From DSNY01 sp964539745 (lineage in GTDB: Bacteria > Pseudomonadota > Gammaproteobacteria > Burkholderiales > Burkholderiaceae_F), in contig CAZIJU010000043.1 of the NCBI GenBank assembly GCA_964539745.1, positions 1 to 27,140 on the forward strand: a stretch of DNA of 27,140 bases, read 5' to 3'. The notes under the pieces were generated by a model. The model worked only from the letters and a program-made list of their open reading frames with translations. It made no database searches and was not told the origin of the DNA. A program made the translations under genes and the position numbers. Positions 17,007-24,467 of the stretch are shown piece by piece; the first letter of the stretch is position 1; each line of letters opens with the position of its first letter.

Positions 17007-17022
17007 TGTAACCGGGGTCACA
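17007..17022. promoter_or_regulatory. CRP/FNR-type operator in the crp-trxC divergent promoter
   Basis: TGTAACCGGGGTCACA matches the CRP consensus TGTGA-N6-TCACA at 9 of 10 defined positions, and its 7-bp arms are inverted with one mismatch. It lies 43 bp before the regulator's start and 73 bp before that of trxC. The regulator's recognition helix fits such half sites. Weak -10-like bases near 17044-17050 would put the site close to -41.5 for trxC, the class II activator position, but that hexamer is poor. Confidence 0.55.
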
Positions 17023-17094
17023 GACGGTGCGGGCGGCGAAGCCCAATCTTGCGCCTTGCCGGGCCCATCGAGGGCTCACCGCCAGACGCATTGT

Positions 17095-17538
17095 ATGGAA
17101 CCGCAAACGGATTCCCGCCCGCTCGCCGTCGCCTGCCCGCACTGTCACGCCGCGAACCGGGTCGACGCCGACCGGCTCCGCCAGGCGCGATGCGGCGAAT
17201 GCGGCAAGGCCCTGTTCGAAGGCCGCCCGATCGCGGTCGACACCGACGGCTTCGAGCGGCACATCGGCTCGGATCTACCGGTGGTCGTCGATTTCTGGGC
17301 GCCGTGGTGCGCCCCCTGCCGGATGATGGCACCGGTGTTCGAAGCGGCGGCGCGCGAGCTCGAGCCGCGGTTGCGCTTGCTCAAGGTGAACACGGACGAC
17401 GAGGGAAGACTTGCCGCCCGGCACCGCATCTACGGCATCCCGACGTTCGCGATATTCAAGCGCGGCGTCGAGGTCGCGCGCATTTCCGGCGCGATGACGG
17501 CGGGACGCTTGACGGCATGGGTCCGCGCGCACATTTGA
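17095..17538 (+). CDS. trxC: Thioredoxin with N-terminal zinc ribbon (thioredoxin 2 type)
   Basis: 147 aa, the length of TrxC proteins. An N-terminal zinc ribbon has two CxxC pairs, CPHC (14-17) and CGEC (33-36). It is followed by a thioredoxin domain with FWAPWCAPCRMMAP (active Cys72 and Cys75) and the cis-proline loop YGIPTF (Pro116). The active site reads WCAPC rather than the more usual WCGPC. It reduces disulfides in the cytoplasm; in E. coli the homologue is induced by oxidative stress. It begins the rightward cluster, 25 bp before sqr and probably in the same transcript, which suggests it reduces persulfide or disulfide products formed when sulfide is oxidised. The ATG at 17095 has only a weak ribosome-binding site. 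Confidence 0.9.
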   Translation: MEPQTDSRPLAVACPHCHAANRVDADRLRQARCGECGKALFEGRPIAVDTDGFERHIGSDLPVVVDFWAPWCAPCRMMAPVFEAAARELEPRLRLLKVNTDDEGRLAARHRIYGIPTFAIFKRGVEVARISGAMTAGRLTAWVRAHI

Positions 17539-17563
17539 TCGAAGCACAAAAGGAGACAAAGCC

Positions 17564-18838
17564 ATGGCGCATATCGTCGTGATGGGTGCCGGCCTCGGCG
17601 GACTGCCGATGGCCTACGAGATCAAGGAACTCGCGCGCAAGGAGGATCGCGTCACGGTCGTCGGACTGGGCGATACGTACCACTTCGTTCCGTCCAATCC
17701 GTGGGTCGCCGTGCGCTGGCGCAAACGCAAGGACATCGAGTTTCCGATCGCGCCTTACCTGGCGAAGAAAGGCATCGCCTACGACGGGCGCGGCGTCAAG
17801 CGCGTGCATCCGAAGGACAACCGGCTCGAGTTGAACGACGGTTCGAACCTGGCGTATGACGTTCTGGTCATCGCGACCGGGCCGAAGCTCGCGTTCGACG
17901 AGATCGAGGGGCTCGGCCCGAACGGCAACACGCAGTCGGTGTGTCACGTCGATCACGCCGAGGCGGGCGCCGCCGCCTGGGACGAATTCGTCAAGTCGCC
18001 CGGCCCGATCGTGGTCGGCGCGGTGCAGGGCGCGTCATGCTTCGGCCCTGCGTACGAGTTCGCGTTCATCATGGAAACGGACCTGCGGCGCCGGAAGATC
18101 CGCGACCGCGTGCCGATGACCTTCGTCACCAGCGAGCCGTATATCGGCCACCTAGGGCTGGGCGGCGTCGGCGACTCCAAGGGCATGCTCGAGTCGATGC
18201 TGCGCGATCGCCACATCAAGTGGATCACCAACGCCAAGGTGGTGAAGGTCGAGCCGGGCAAGATGTACGTGACCGAGCACGACGAGGACGGCAAGCCGAA
18301 GAAGGAACACGTGCTGCCGTTCGCCTACTCGATGATGCTGCCCGCCTTCAAAGGCGTCGACGCGGTGTTCGGCATCGAGGGGCTCGTCAACCCGCGCGGG
18401 TTCGTCCTGATCGACGAGCACCAGCGCAACCCGACGTTCAAGAACGTCTACGCGGTCGGCGTGTGCGTGGCGATTCCGCCGGTCGAGGCCACGCCGGTGC
18501 CGACCGGCGCGCCGAAGACCGGTTTCATGATCGAGTCGATGGTCACGGCCGCCGCGCACAACATTCGCGAGCAGCTCGACGGCAAAGAGCCGACGCACAA
18601 GGCGACGTGGAACGCGGTGTGCCTGGCGGACCTCGGCGATACCGGCATCGCGTTCGTCGCGCTGCCGCAGATTCCGCCGCGCAACGTCAACTGGTTCTCC
18701 GAGGGCAAATGGGTGCACCTGGCCAAGGTCGCCTTCGAGAAGTACTTCATCCGCAAGCTGAAGAAGGGCACCTCCGAGCCCATTTACGAGAAGTACGTGA
18801 TGCAGGCGCTCGGCATCACCAAACTCAAGGCGAAGTGA
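17564..18838 (+). CDS. sqr: Sulfide:quinone oxidoreductase, type I-like
   Basis: 424 aa with AAGGAG nine bases before the ATG. The N-terminal FAD-binding GAGLGGLPMAYEI follows a beta-strand (VVMGAGLGG). Strong resemblance to the Acidithiobacillus ferrooxidans type I SQR is visible in GASCFGPAYEF, FVTSEPYIGHLG, VLIDEHQR, TPVPTGAPKTGFMIESMV and WVHLAKVAFEKYFIRK. The three redox cysteines are present at 127 (SVCHVDHA), 159 (GASCFGP) and 353 (NAVCLADLG), matching Cys128/160/356 of that enzyme. It should oxidise sulfide at the membrane face, pass electrons to the quinone pool and release polysulfide or persulfide. The amphipathic C-terminal helix typical of membrane-attached SQRs is present. It lies in a likely operon with trxC and, after a 240-bp gap, upstream of the OsmC-exporter genes. 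Confidence 0.94.
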   Translation: MAHIVVMGAGLGGLPMAYEIKELARKEDRVTVVGLGDTYHFVPSNPWVAVRWRKRKDIEFPIAPYLAKKGIAYDGRGVKRVHPKDNRLELNDGSNLAYDVLVIATGPKLAFDEIEGLGPNGNTQSVCHVDHAEAGAAAWDEFVKSPGPIVVGAVQGASCFGPAYEFAFIMETDLRRRKIRDRVPMTFVTSEPYIGHLGLGGVGDSKGMLESMLRDRHIKWITNAKVVKVEPGKMYVTEHDEDGKPKKEHVLPFAYSMMLPAFKGVDAVFGIEGLVNPRGFVLIDEHQRNPTFKNVYAVGVCVAIPPVEATPVPTGAPKTGFMIESMVTAAAHNIREQLDGKEPTHKATWNAVCLADLGDTGIAFVALPQIPPRNVNWFSEGKWVHLAKVAFEKYFIRKLKKGTSEPIYEKYVMQALGITKLKAK

Positions 18839-19078
18839 ACATGCAACTGCGTTTCGGGGTCGGGAACGCCGAGTCCAGCCGCGGCTGCGCCCATCCGATC
18901 GGGCGGACCCCTGGCGCTGCCGCGCGCCGGCGTCGGCCGAGGGGCGCGGATCGGTGCGTCCCCGCGCACGCACGCGATCGCGCGGCTTTCGCTCGCGCCG
19001 GGCAGACCGTCGAAGCGACGCGCGGCCGCGTGTGCGCTTGAGTCGATGCCGTCGGACAACTTTCAATCGGGAGCCGCG

Positions 19079-19558
19079 ATGGATGAGTCGATGAGTTTTA
19101 CACTCGAGCTCGAACAGCTTCGGGATTTCGAGTTTCGCGTCAAGTTCGACTGGCCGAACGTGCCGGACCTGATGCTCGACGAACCGGCGCCGCTCGGCCG
19201 CTCGGCGGGACCGAACGCTGCGCGGCTGATCGGCGCGGCGGTGGCCAACTGCCTCACGTCGAGCCTGCTGTTCTGCATGCGCAAGTTCAAGCAGGCGCCG
19301 GGTGCGTTGCGTGCCGAGGTGCGCGGCGAATTGAAGCGCAACGAGCGCGGCCGGCTGCGCATCGGCCGCTTCGATGTGAGGATCCGGCTCGCCGAGCAGG
19401 CGGCAGCGATCCAGCATTTCGACCGCTGTCTGGCGCAGTTCGAGGATTTCTGCGTCGTGACCGAAAGCGTGCGGCACGGCATCCCGGTCGGCGTGCGCGT
19501 GGTCGACTCGAGCGGCGCCGAGGTGTTTGCCGGCGGCGCACCCGCGGCGCAGGCGTGA
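19079..19558 (+). CDS. OsmC/Ohr-superfamily protein
   Basis: 159 aa from the ATG at 19079, which has GGGAG four bases upstream; an earlier in-frame ATG at 19046 lacks one. The OsmC fold is suggested by GPNAARLIGAAVANCLTSSLLFCM (45-67), a helix whose Cys58 or Cys66 aligns with the first catalytic cysteine, and by FEDFCVVTESVRHGIPV (121-137), whose Cys125 aligns with the second. Family members reduce organic hydroperoxides with a dithiol, but subgroups handle other electrophiles, and this one is diverged. Placed between sqr and an exporter, it may act on persulfidated or peroxidic thiols (inference). Its stop is 7 bp before the adaptor gene, so it is probably co-transcribed with the exporter. 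Confidence 0.82.
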   Translation: MDESMSFTLELEQLRDFEFRVKFDWPNVPDLMLDEPAPLGRSAGPNAARLIGAAVANCLTSSLLFCMRKFKQAPGALRAEVRGELKRNERGRLRIGRFDVRIRLAEQAAAIQHFDRCLAQFEDFCVVTESVRHGIPVGVRVVDSSGAEVFAGGAPAAQA

Positions 19559-19565
19559 CGCGCGG

Positions 19566-20708
19566 ATGAGCCGGCGCCGTCTCGTCGTCGGTATCGCCGC
19601 CGCGGTCTTGGTCGTCGCGGCGGGCGTGCTCGTCTGGGCGCGCTTCCTGCGCGCAGTCGAGGTGCCGATCGTCACGGCGGCGCAAGGGACGGTCGCGGTG
19701 CGCGTGGTCGGGCCCGGCACGGTGCAGGCGCGCGTGCCGGTGACGCTCGCCGCGCGCATCACGGCGACGGTGCGGCAGCTCGACGCCGACGTCGGCGACG
19801 CGGTCAAGCGCGGGCAGACGCTCGCGGCTCTCGACGAGCGCGATCTCGCAGCGCGCCGCGGCGTGGTCGGCGGCCAGCGCGTAGCCGTCGAACGCAACGT
19901 GCGCGCGGCGCAGGCGGCCGTGGCCAAGGCGCAGGCCGAGCTGGAACTGGCGCGCAGCAGGCAGCGGCGCGACGCCGAACTGCTGCGCACCGGTTTCGTT
20001 TCGCAGTCGGTGCTCGACGCGTCGGACGCCGCGTTGCGCGCCGCCGAAGCGAACCTCGACAACGCGCGTGCCGCGGCTGCCGCGCGCGAAGCCGAGGCGC
20101 AGGCGCTCGCGCATGAGCTGCGCTACGCGGACACCGTGCTGTCGTTCACGCGCATCGTCGCGCCGATGGACGGCGTGATCATCGCGCGGCTCGCCGAAGT
20201 CGGCGCGACCGTCGTGCCCGGCACGCCGATCTTTCGCATGGTCGATCCGGCGACGCTGTGGATCGCCATGCGCGTCGACGAATCGGTGGTCGGCCGCGTG
20301 CGGGTCGGCCAGCCGGCCAGCATCCGCCTGCGCACCGGCGAGACGCTCGCGGGCAAGGTCGCGCGCATCGCGCGAGAGTCCGATGCCGCCACCCGCGAGC
20401 TGGAGGTCAACGTCGCGTTTGACGCGCCGCCAGTGCGTTTCGCGATCGACCAGGAAGCGGAAGTGACGATCGACACCGGCGGCGCGGACGGTATCGTCGT
20501 GCCGCTCGCGGCGCTGACGCGCGACAGCGAAGGCGTGCGCGGCGTGCTGGTCGTCGCCGACGGCCGCACGCGGTTCCGTCCGGTCGACACCGGCAACGCC
20601 GACGGCGAACGCGTGCTGATCCGCAAGGGCCTTGCGGCCGGCGAGCACGTCGTCGCGCAGGCGCAGGGCGTGCGAGCGAACCTGCGCGTGCGCGCCGCCG
20701 GACGCTAG
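19566..20708 (+). CDS. HlyD/RND-type periplasmic adaptor (membrane fusion protein) of an ABC exporter
   Basis: 380 aa. One N-terminal membrane segment (about 6-24) anchors it in the inner membrane. It is followed by a lipoyl-like half (VRQLDADVGDAVKRGQTLAALDERDL), a long Ala/Arg-rich alpha-hairpin (about 95-185, AAVAKAQAELELARSRQRRD), and the second lipoyl half with FTRIVAPMDGVIIARLAEVGATVVPGTPIFRM. A beta-barrel and a membrane-proximal domain complete the MacA-like order. It would bridge the permease to an outer-membrane channel, which is not encoded here. ATG at 19566 chosen because the signal anchor follows directly. The next gene starts 10 bp after its stop. Confidence 0.92.
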   Translation: MSRRRLVVGIAAAVLVVAAGVLVWARFLRAVEVPIVTAAQGTVAVRVVGPGTVQARVPVTLAARITATVRQLDADVGDAVKRGQTLAALDERDLAARRGVVGGQRVAVERNVRAAQAAVAKAQAELELARSRQRRDAELLRTGFVSQSVLDASDAALRAAEANLDNARAAAAAREAEAQALAHELRYADTVLSFTRIVAPMDGVIIARLAEVGATVVPGTPIFRMVDPATLWIAMRVDESVVGRVRVGQPASIRLRTGETLAGKVARIARESDAATRELEVNVAFDAPPVRFAIDQEAEVTIDTGGADGIVVPLAALTRDSEGVRGVLVVADGRTRFRPVDTGNADGERVLIRKGLAAGEHVVAQAQGVRANLRVRAAGR

Positions 20709-20718
20709 CCGACCGCCG

Positions 20719-21912
20719 ATGGACCTCGCGATCAAGGACATTCGCCGTCATCTCGGCAAGTTCGTCGCGACGATCGCCGGCGTGGCGATGCTGCTGGCGA
20801 TCGTGCTGGTGATGAACGGCATCTACCAGGGCAACATCGCCGACGGCGTCTGGCTGATCGACAACACCTCGACCGATCTGTGGGTCGTCGAGCGCGGCCG
20901 CGGCGGGCCGTTCAACGAGCCGTCGCGCATCGCGCTCGACAGCTACAAGTCGGTCGCCGCCACGCCCGGCGTGGCCAAGGCCAGCCCCTTCGTCATCTAC
21001 ACCGCGCAGCGCGCGATCGGCGGCTCGGACAAGCAGTTCACGATCGTCGGCTACGACGTGTTCGGCGGGCTCGGCGGCCCGGGCCGCATCGTGCGCGGGC
21101 GGGCGATCGAGGCGCCGCACTACGAGATGGTCGCCGACGCCAAGATCGGCGTCGAACTCGGCAGCCGCGTGCCTCTCGGCGAACGCGTGTACACCGTGGT
21201 CGGCATCACGCGCGGCGCGGTCGACTCCGGCGGCAACCCGCTCGTGTATCTCGCGCTGCCCGACGCGCAGGAAGTGCAGTACGAGCAGGACAAACGCGCG
21301 CTGGTCGCCGCACGCGCGGCCAGTCTGCAGCGGCTCGAACGTGCCGGCTACACGCCCGAGCAGGCGGCCAAGCTGCTGCCGCTGCTCACGGCACCCGCCA
21401 ACACCGTCAACGCGGTGCTGGTGCGGCTTGCGCCCGGCGCGGACGCCGAAGTCGTTCGCGGCCACATCGCCGACTGGCTCTACTTCAACGTCTACACGAC
21501 GCAGGAGGAGCGCGCGCTGATGCTCGAAGGGCGGCTGCGCCGGATGTCTGCGGTGCTGGGGCTGTTCCGCGCGCTGCTGGTGGTCGTGTCGATCGTCATC
21601 ATCGCGTTGATCGTCTACGTGCTGACGATCGAGAAGATCAAGTCGATCGCGACGCTGAAGCTGATCGGCGCGCCGAACTTCGTGATCGTGCGGCTGATCA
21701 TGGAGCAGTCGCTGGCGCTGACCTTCGGAAGCTTTGCCCTCGCGTACGCATTGCGCGAGCTGATCGCGCCGCGCTTTCCGCGCACGCTGACCTTCCTGCC
21801 GGAGGAAACGGCCGCGACCTTCCTCGTGATGCTCGCCGGCGGCGTGCTCGCGAGCTTCATGGCGATCTGGCACGCGCTGCGCACGCCGCCGCAGCTCGCG
21901 CTCGGAGGCTGA
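20719..21912 (+). CDS. FtsX/MacB-type ABC transporter permease
   Basis: 397 aa. The first membrane helix (about 15-36, FVATIAGVAMLLAIVLVMNGI) is followed by a large periplasmic domain (about 37-270, MacB_PCD type) and three C-terminal helices (about 280-303, 325-345 and 365-382) flanking IEKIKSIATLKLIGAPNFVIV, the cytoplasmic segment that contacts the ATPase in FtsX-type permeases. This four-helix layout is that of MacB, LolE and DevC, proteins that drive periplasmic adaptors by mechanotransmission rather than classic channel transport. It lies between the adaptor (10 bp upstream) and the ATPase (2 bp downstream). Substrate cannot be inferred from the sequence. The ATG at 20719 has no strong ribosome-binding site, consistent with coupling to the upstream gene. 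Confidence 0.9.
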   Translation: MDLAIKDIRRHLGKFVATIAGVAMLLAIVLVMNGIYQGNIADGVWLIDNTSTDLWVVERGRGGPFNEPSRIALDSYKSVAATPGVAKASPFVIYTAQRAIGGSDKQFTIVGYDVFGGLGGPGRIVRGRAIEAPHYEMVADAKIGVELGSRVPLGERVYTVVGITRGAVDSGGNPLVYLALPDAQEVQYEQDKRALVAARAASLQRLERAGYTPEQAAKLLPLLTAPANTVNAVLVRLAPGADAEVVRGHIADWLYFNVYTTQEERALMLEGRLRRMSAVLGLFRALLVVVSIVIIALIVYVLTIEKIKSIATLKLIGAPNFVIVRLIMEQSLALTFGSFALAYALRELIAPRFPRTLTFLPEETAATFLVMLAGGVLASFMAIWHALRTPPQLALGG

Positions 21913-21914
21913 CG

Positions 21915-22619
21915 ATGCCGGTGCTCGAAGTCGACGGCGTCAGCAAGACCTTCGGCAGCGGCGAACTGGCGGTGCAGGCGCTGAAGCCCGCGACCTTCAG
22001 CGTCGAGGCGGGCGAACTGGTGGCGCTGCTCGGCCCGAGCGGATCGGGCAAGAGCACGCTGCTGCTGGCGATCAGCCTGATCCTCGAGCCCACCAGCGGG
22101 CGCATCGTGATGAACGGCCAGGTCGTCTACGACCAGGGCCGTACCGGCATCGACGTGCGCGCCTTCCGCAGAAAGAACATCGGCTTCATCTTCCAGAGCC
22201 ACAACCTGATCCCGTTCCTGACCGCGCAGGAGAACGTCGCGCTCGTGCTGCAGTTGAACGGCGCGGGCCGGCGCGAGGCGGGGCGCCGCGCGAAGGAACT
22301 GCTCGGCTATCTGGAGATCGCGCATCGCGCCGATTCGCTGCCGGCGAACCTTTCGGGCGGCGAGCAGCAGCGGGTGGCGATCGGCCGCGCGCTCGCCAAC
22401 GAGCCGCCGCTGGTGCTCGCCGACGAACCGACCGCCGCGCTCGACACCGAGCGCGGCACGAAGGTGATGGCGCTGCTGCGCAAGATCGCGCGCGAGCGCC
22501 GCTCGGCGGTGATCACCGTCACGCACGATCACCGGATGATCGAAGGCTTCGACACCGTCTATCACCTCGACGACGGGCACTTGTCACGGATGGCCGACAC
22601 CGCTGCCGCCGAGGTGTAG
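21915..22619 (+). CDS. ABC transporter ATPase, MacB/LolD/DevA type
   Basis: 234 aa, preceded by GGAGG inside the permease's last codons. All nucleotide-binding motifs are intact: Walker A GPSGSGKST (40-48), Q-loop Gln94 (FIFQSHNLIPF), signature LSGGEQQR (146-153), Walker B LVLADEPTAALD (166-177) and H-loop His204 (TVTHDHR). It powers the adjoining permease and adaptor. An in-frame open region upstream overlaps the permease in another frame but is a shadow, not a fusion. Convergent with the second SQR-like gene, with a hairpin between. Confidence 0.95.
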   Translation: MPVLEVDGVSKTFGSGELAVQALKPATFSVEAGELVALLGPSGSGKSTLLLAISLILEPTSGRIVMNGQVVYDQGRTGIDVRAFRRKNIGFIFQSHNLIPFLTAQENVALVLQLNGAGRREAGRRAKELLGYLEIAHRADSLPANLSGGEQQRVAIGRALANEPPLVLADEPTAALDTERGTKVMALLRKIARERRSAVITVTHDHRMIEGFDTVYHLDDGHLSRMADTAAAEV

Positions 22620-22675
22620 CGGGCTTGCGCAGGCGGGCCGCGGACCAAAGGCGTCGGCCTTCTCTGTGTTGAGCG

Positions 22676-22701
22676 GCACCCGCCCCGTCGCGCGCGGGTG
22701 C
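22676..22701. terminator. Hairpin between the convergent exporter and second SQR-like genes
   Basis: Perfect 8-bp stem GCACCCGC / GCGGGTGC with a 10-base loop, extendable by three more pairs after one mismatch. Lies in the 94-bp gap between convergent genes; no T-tract. Confidence 0.5.
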
Positions 22702-22713
22702 GGCTGACGCGGG

Positions 22714-23973
22714 TCAGTGCCGCCGATCGAGCACGGCCATCCGTTTGCCGAGCGTGCTCATGCGCGAGCCGACGAACGGGATCGGGCGGCCCGGCAGCAG
22801 CATGTTCCAGTAGATCGGCTTGAACGCGAGCTTGCCGAGGTGGTTCAGCCGCGTTTCCTTCAGCAGCGACAGCGGGCCGATCACCGGCAGCGGGAACTTG
22901 CCGGGTACCGGCTGGATGTCGTAGTTGAAGTCGATCAGGATCGCCTTGCCGTGGCCGGTCTCGATGAAGCAGTTCGCGTGCCCGTCGGCGAGCGGCTGCG
23001 CTTCCTTGCCCGCGACTTCGCGCAGCAGGTTGTGCACGACGACCTCGGCCTGGAAGTGCGCGACCGAGCCCGCCTTCGAGGTCGGCACGTTGGCGTTGTC
23101 GCCGAGCAGGAAGACGCGCTCGGCCTTCTTCGCTTTCAGCGTCTGCTTGTCGGTCAGCCCGAAGCCGAGTCCGTCGCCGAGTCCGGCGTCGTCGATCAGC
23201 TCCGAGCCTTCGTGCGGCGGAATCGTCACCAGCAGGTCGTACGGAACGGTCTGGCCGTCCGGACAGGCGATCTCCTTGTCGGTCACTTTCGCCAGCGGTG
23301 CGTTCGGCACGACCTTCACGCCCTTGCCCGCGAGCATGCCGGTCAGCATCTCGTTGCAGATCGGCTTGGTGAACGCGCCGGTCAACGGCGTCACGAGCGT
23401 CAGCTGCGTGCGACCGCGGATTCCGCGCTTCGTCAGATAGTCGTCCGCGAGGCATACGAATTCGAGCGGCGCGACCGGGCATTTGATCGGCATCTCGGCG
23501 ATGTCGACGACCAGATCGCCGCCGTCGAAGTTTGCGAGTGCGGGCGCGAGCGCGAGCGCGCTGTCGGGTGTGTAGAAGCCGTGAGCGCGTTTGCCCCAGC
23601 GCTGGGGCAGCCCGTCGATCGCATCGACCACGGTGCGGCAACCGAGCGCGAGCACCAGCCAGTCGTAGCGGTGCTCGCCGCGCTCGGTCGTCACGCGGCG
23701 CGCGGCCGTGTCGATCGAGGTGATGCGTTCGCACAGGTACTCGACGCCGGCGCCGACGAAGTCGCGGTTGTCGCGCTGGATGTCGTCGAGCGTGCGATAT
23801 CCGCGCATCTGGAATGGCAGAAAGAGCAGCCCGGGCTGATACGTGTGCCGCGGCGAGTCACCGATCAGCTTGATGCGCAGGTCCGTGCCTTCGCGGCGGG
23901 CCTGCCGCGCGAGCAGATTCGCGGTGACCAGACCACCGGTGCCGTCGCCGAGGATCAGGATGTCGGTCGTCAC
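22714..23973 (-). CDS. SQR-like FAD-dependent oxidoreductase (second, divergent paralogue)
   Basis: 419 aa starting at a GTG at 23973 that has AAGGAGG six bases upstream; no ATG fits as well. The N-terminal strand-turn ILILGDGTGGLVTANLLARQ is an FAD-binding motif; LLGDNANVPTSKAGSVAHFQA near residues 289-309 is the second FAD-contact region of SQR-type flavoproteins. Cys165 (MPIKCPVAPLEF) and Cys335 (HANCFIE) are placed like the two redox cysteines of SQRs that lack the first of the three, and KPIYWNMLLPGR gives a C-terminal membrane-attachment-like helix. It shares little visible sequence with the type I-like SQR at 17.6 kb, so the two are different subfamilies rather than a recent duplication. 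Probable reaction: oxidation of sulfide or a related sulfur donor with quinone as acceptor. The precise SQR type is uncertain. Confidence 0.85.
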   Translation of the reverse strand: MTTDILILGDGTGGLVTANLLARQARREGTDLRIKLIGDSPRHTYQPGLLFLPFQMRGYRTLDDIQRDNRDFVGAGVEYLCERITSIDTAARRVTTERGEHRYDWLVLALGCRTVVDAIDGLPQRWGKRAHGFYTPDSALALAPALANFDGGDLVVDIAEMPIKCPVAPLEFVCLADDYLTKRGIRGRTQLTLVTPLTGAFTKPICNEMLTGMLAGKGVKVVPNAPLAKVTDKEIACPDGQTVPYDLLVTIPPHEGSELIDDAGLGDGLGFGLTDKQTLKAKKAERVFLLGDNANVPTSKAGSVAHFQAEVVVHNLLREVAGKEAQPLADGHANCFIETGHGKAILIDFNYDIQPVPGKFPLPVIGPLSLLKETRLNHLGKLAFKPIYWNMLLPGRPIPFVGSRMSTLGKRMAVLDRRH

Positions 23974-24078
23974 GTGCACCCTCCTTCGTAGGGCGATCGG
24001 CGTTGCCGCGCCGATCACGATCGCGCACGAGGTTCAGACTAACGGATCGCGCGCAGGCCGAGCGCGCCGCGCGCGAAC

Positions 24079-24095
24079 GATCTGTGTTGCAGATC
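24079..24095. promoter_or_regulatory. Inverted repeat upstream of the second SQR-like gene
   Basis: GATCTG-TGTTG-CAGATC, perfect 6-bp arms around 5 bases, about 106 bp before the GTG start. An overlapping GTTG-N5-CAAC symmetry (24086-24098) is also present. It could be an operator; it does not match the site at 17007-17022 closely. Confidence 0.3.
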
Positions 24096-24297
24096 AACGA
24101 GAAGCGGAAATGCCGTGCGCCGCCGCGACCGAAGTGTCGGCCGCACGCAACCCGTCGAGCAGCACGAGCGCGGTCAGCGCAAAAGAGGCGATGATCACGC
24201 CGCGCCAGAAGGCGGCCGACCAGCGGGTGAAGCGATCCTTCGACGGGCGTTCGAGGGCCAGGCGCGCCGAGCATATGCTCCGACGCAGGTTCGCCAC
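24094..24297 (-). CDS. Possible small single-span membrane protein
   Basis: A 67-codon frame, opening with GTG at 24297, encodes a basic N-terminus and a credible membrane helix (FWRGVIIASFALTALVLLDGL), then a polar Ala-rich tail. Such a charge and hydrophobicity pattern is uncommon among chance frames in this GC-rich DNA. Against it: no ribosome-binding site is visible, no homologous family is recognised, and the start could be internal. It would be transcribed in the same direction as the second SQR-like gene, upstream of it. Confidence 0.3.
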   Translation of the reverse strand: MANLRRSICSARLALERPSKDRFTRWSAAFWRGVIIASFALTALVLLDGLRAADTSVAAAHGISASR

Positions 24298-24467
24298 GCG
24301 AACGGCGCCAGCTTTGCGCCGCCGCGAAATTTGTGCTCAAGGATCGCGAAGAAAACCGTCTTGGCCACGGCGTGCGCCGCGCTGGCGGCGGAAGACCGCG
24401 CAGCGGCGGGCTGCATCGAGACGGCGATGCTCGTAGCAGCCGGAGCCCGGAATCCCGACGGCAACCG

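Larger units (their letters stand above)
24019..24467. other. 449-bp region between the second SQR-like gene and yjbQ
   Basis: A divergent intergenic region. It contains the inverted repeat at 24079-24095, a possible small membrane-protein frame on the minus strand (24094-24297), and a short AT-richer stretch near 24325-24360 that could hold the yjbQ promoter. No well-matched hexamers are visible. Confidence 0.45.

Noticed and set aside
18841..19041. A 66-codon frame starting 2 bp after the sqr stop
   Set aside because: Placement hints at an operon gene, but the product is Arg/Ala-rich with no predicted structure, and the ribosome-binding site is weak.
18152..20062. A 636-codon minus-strand open frame across sqr, OsmC and adaptor genes
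   Set aside because: Spans three real genes and their gaps on the opposite strand; Arg-rich shadow.
20880..22619. Apparent fusion of the ABC ATPase to about 345 upstream residues
   Set aside because: The upstream part is the permease gene read in another frame and is Arg/Ala-rich; the ATPase has its own GGAGG and ATG at 21915.
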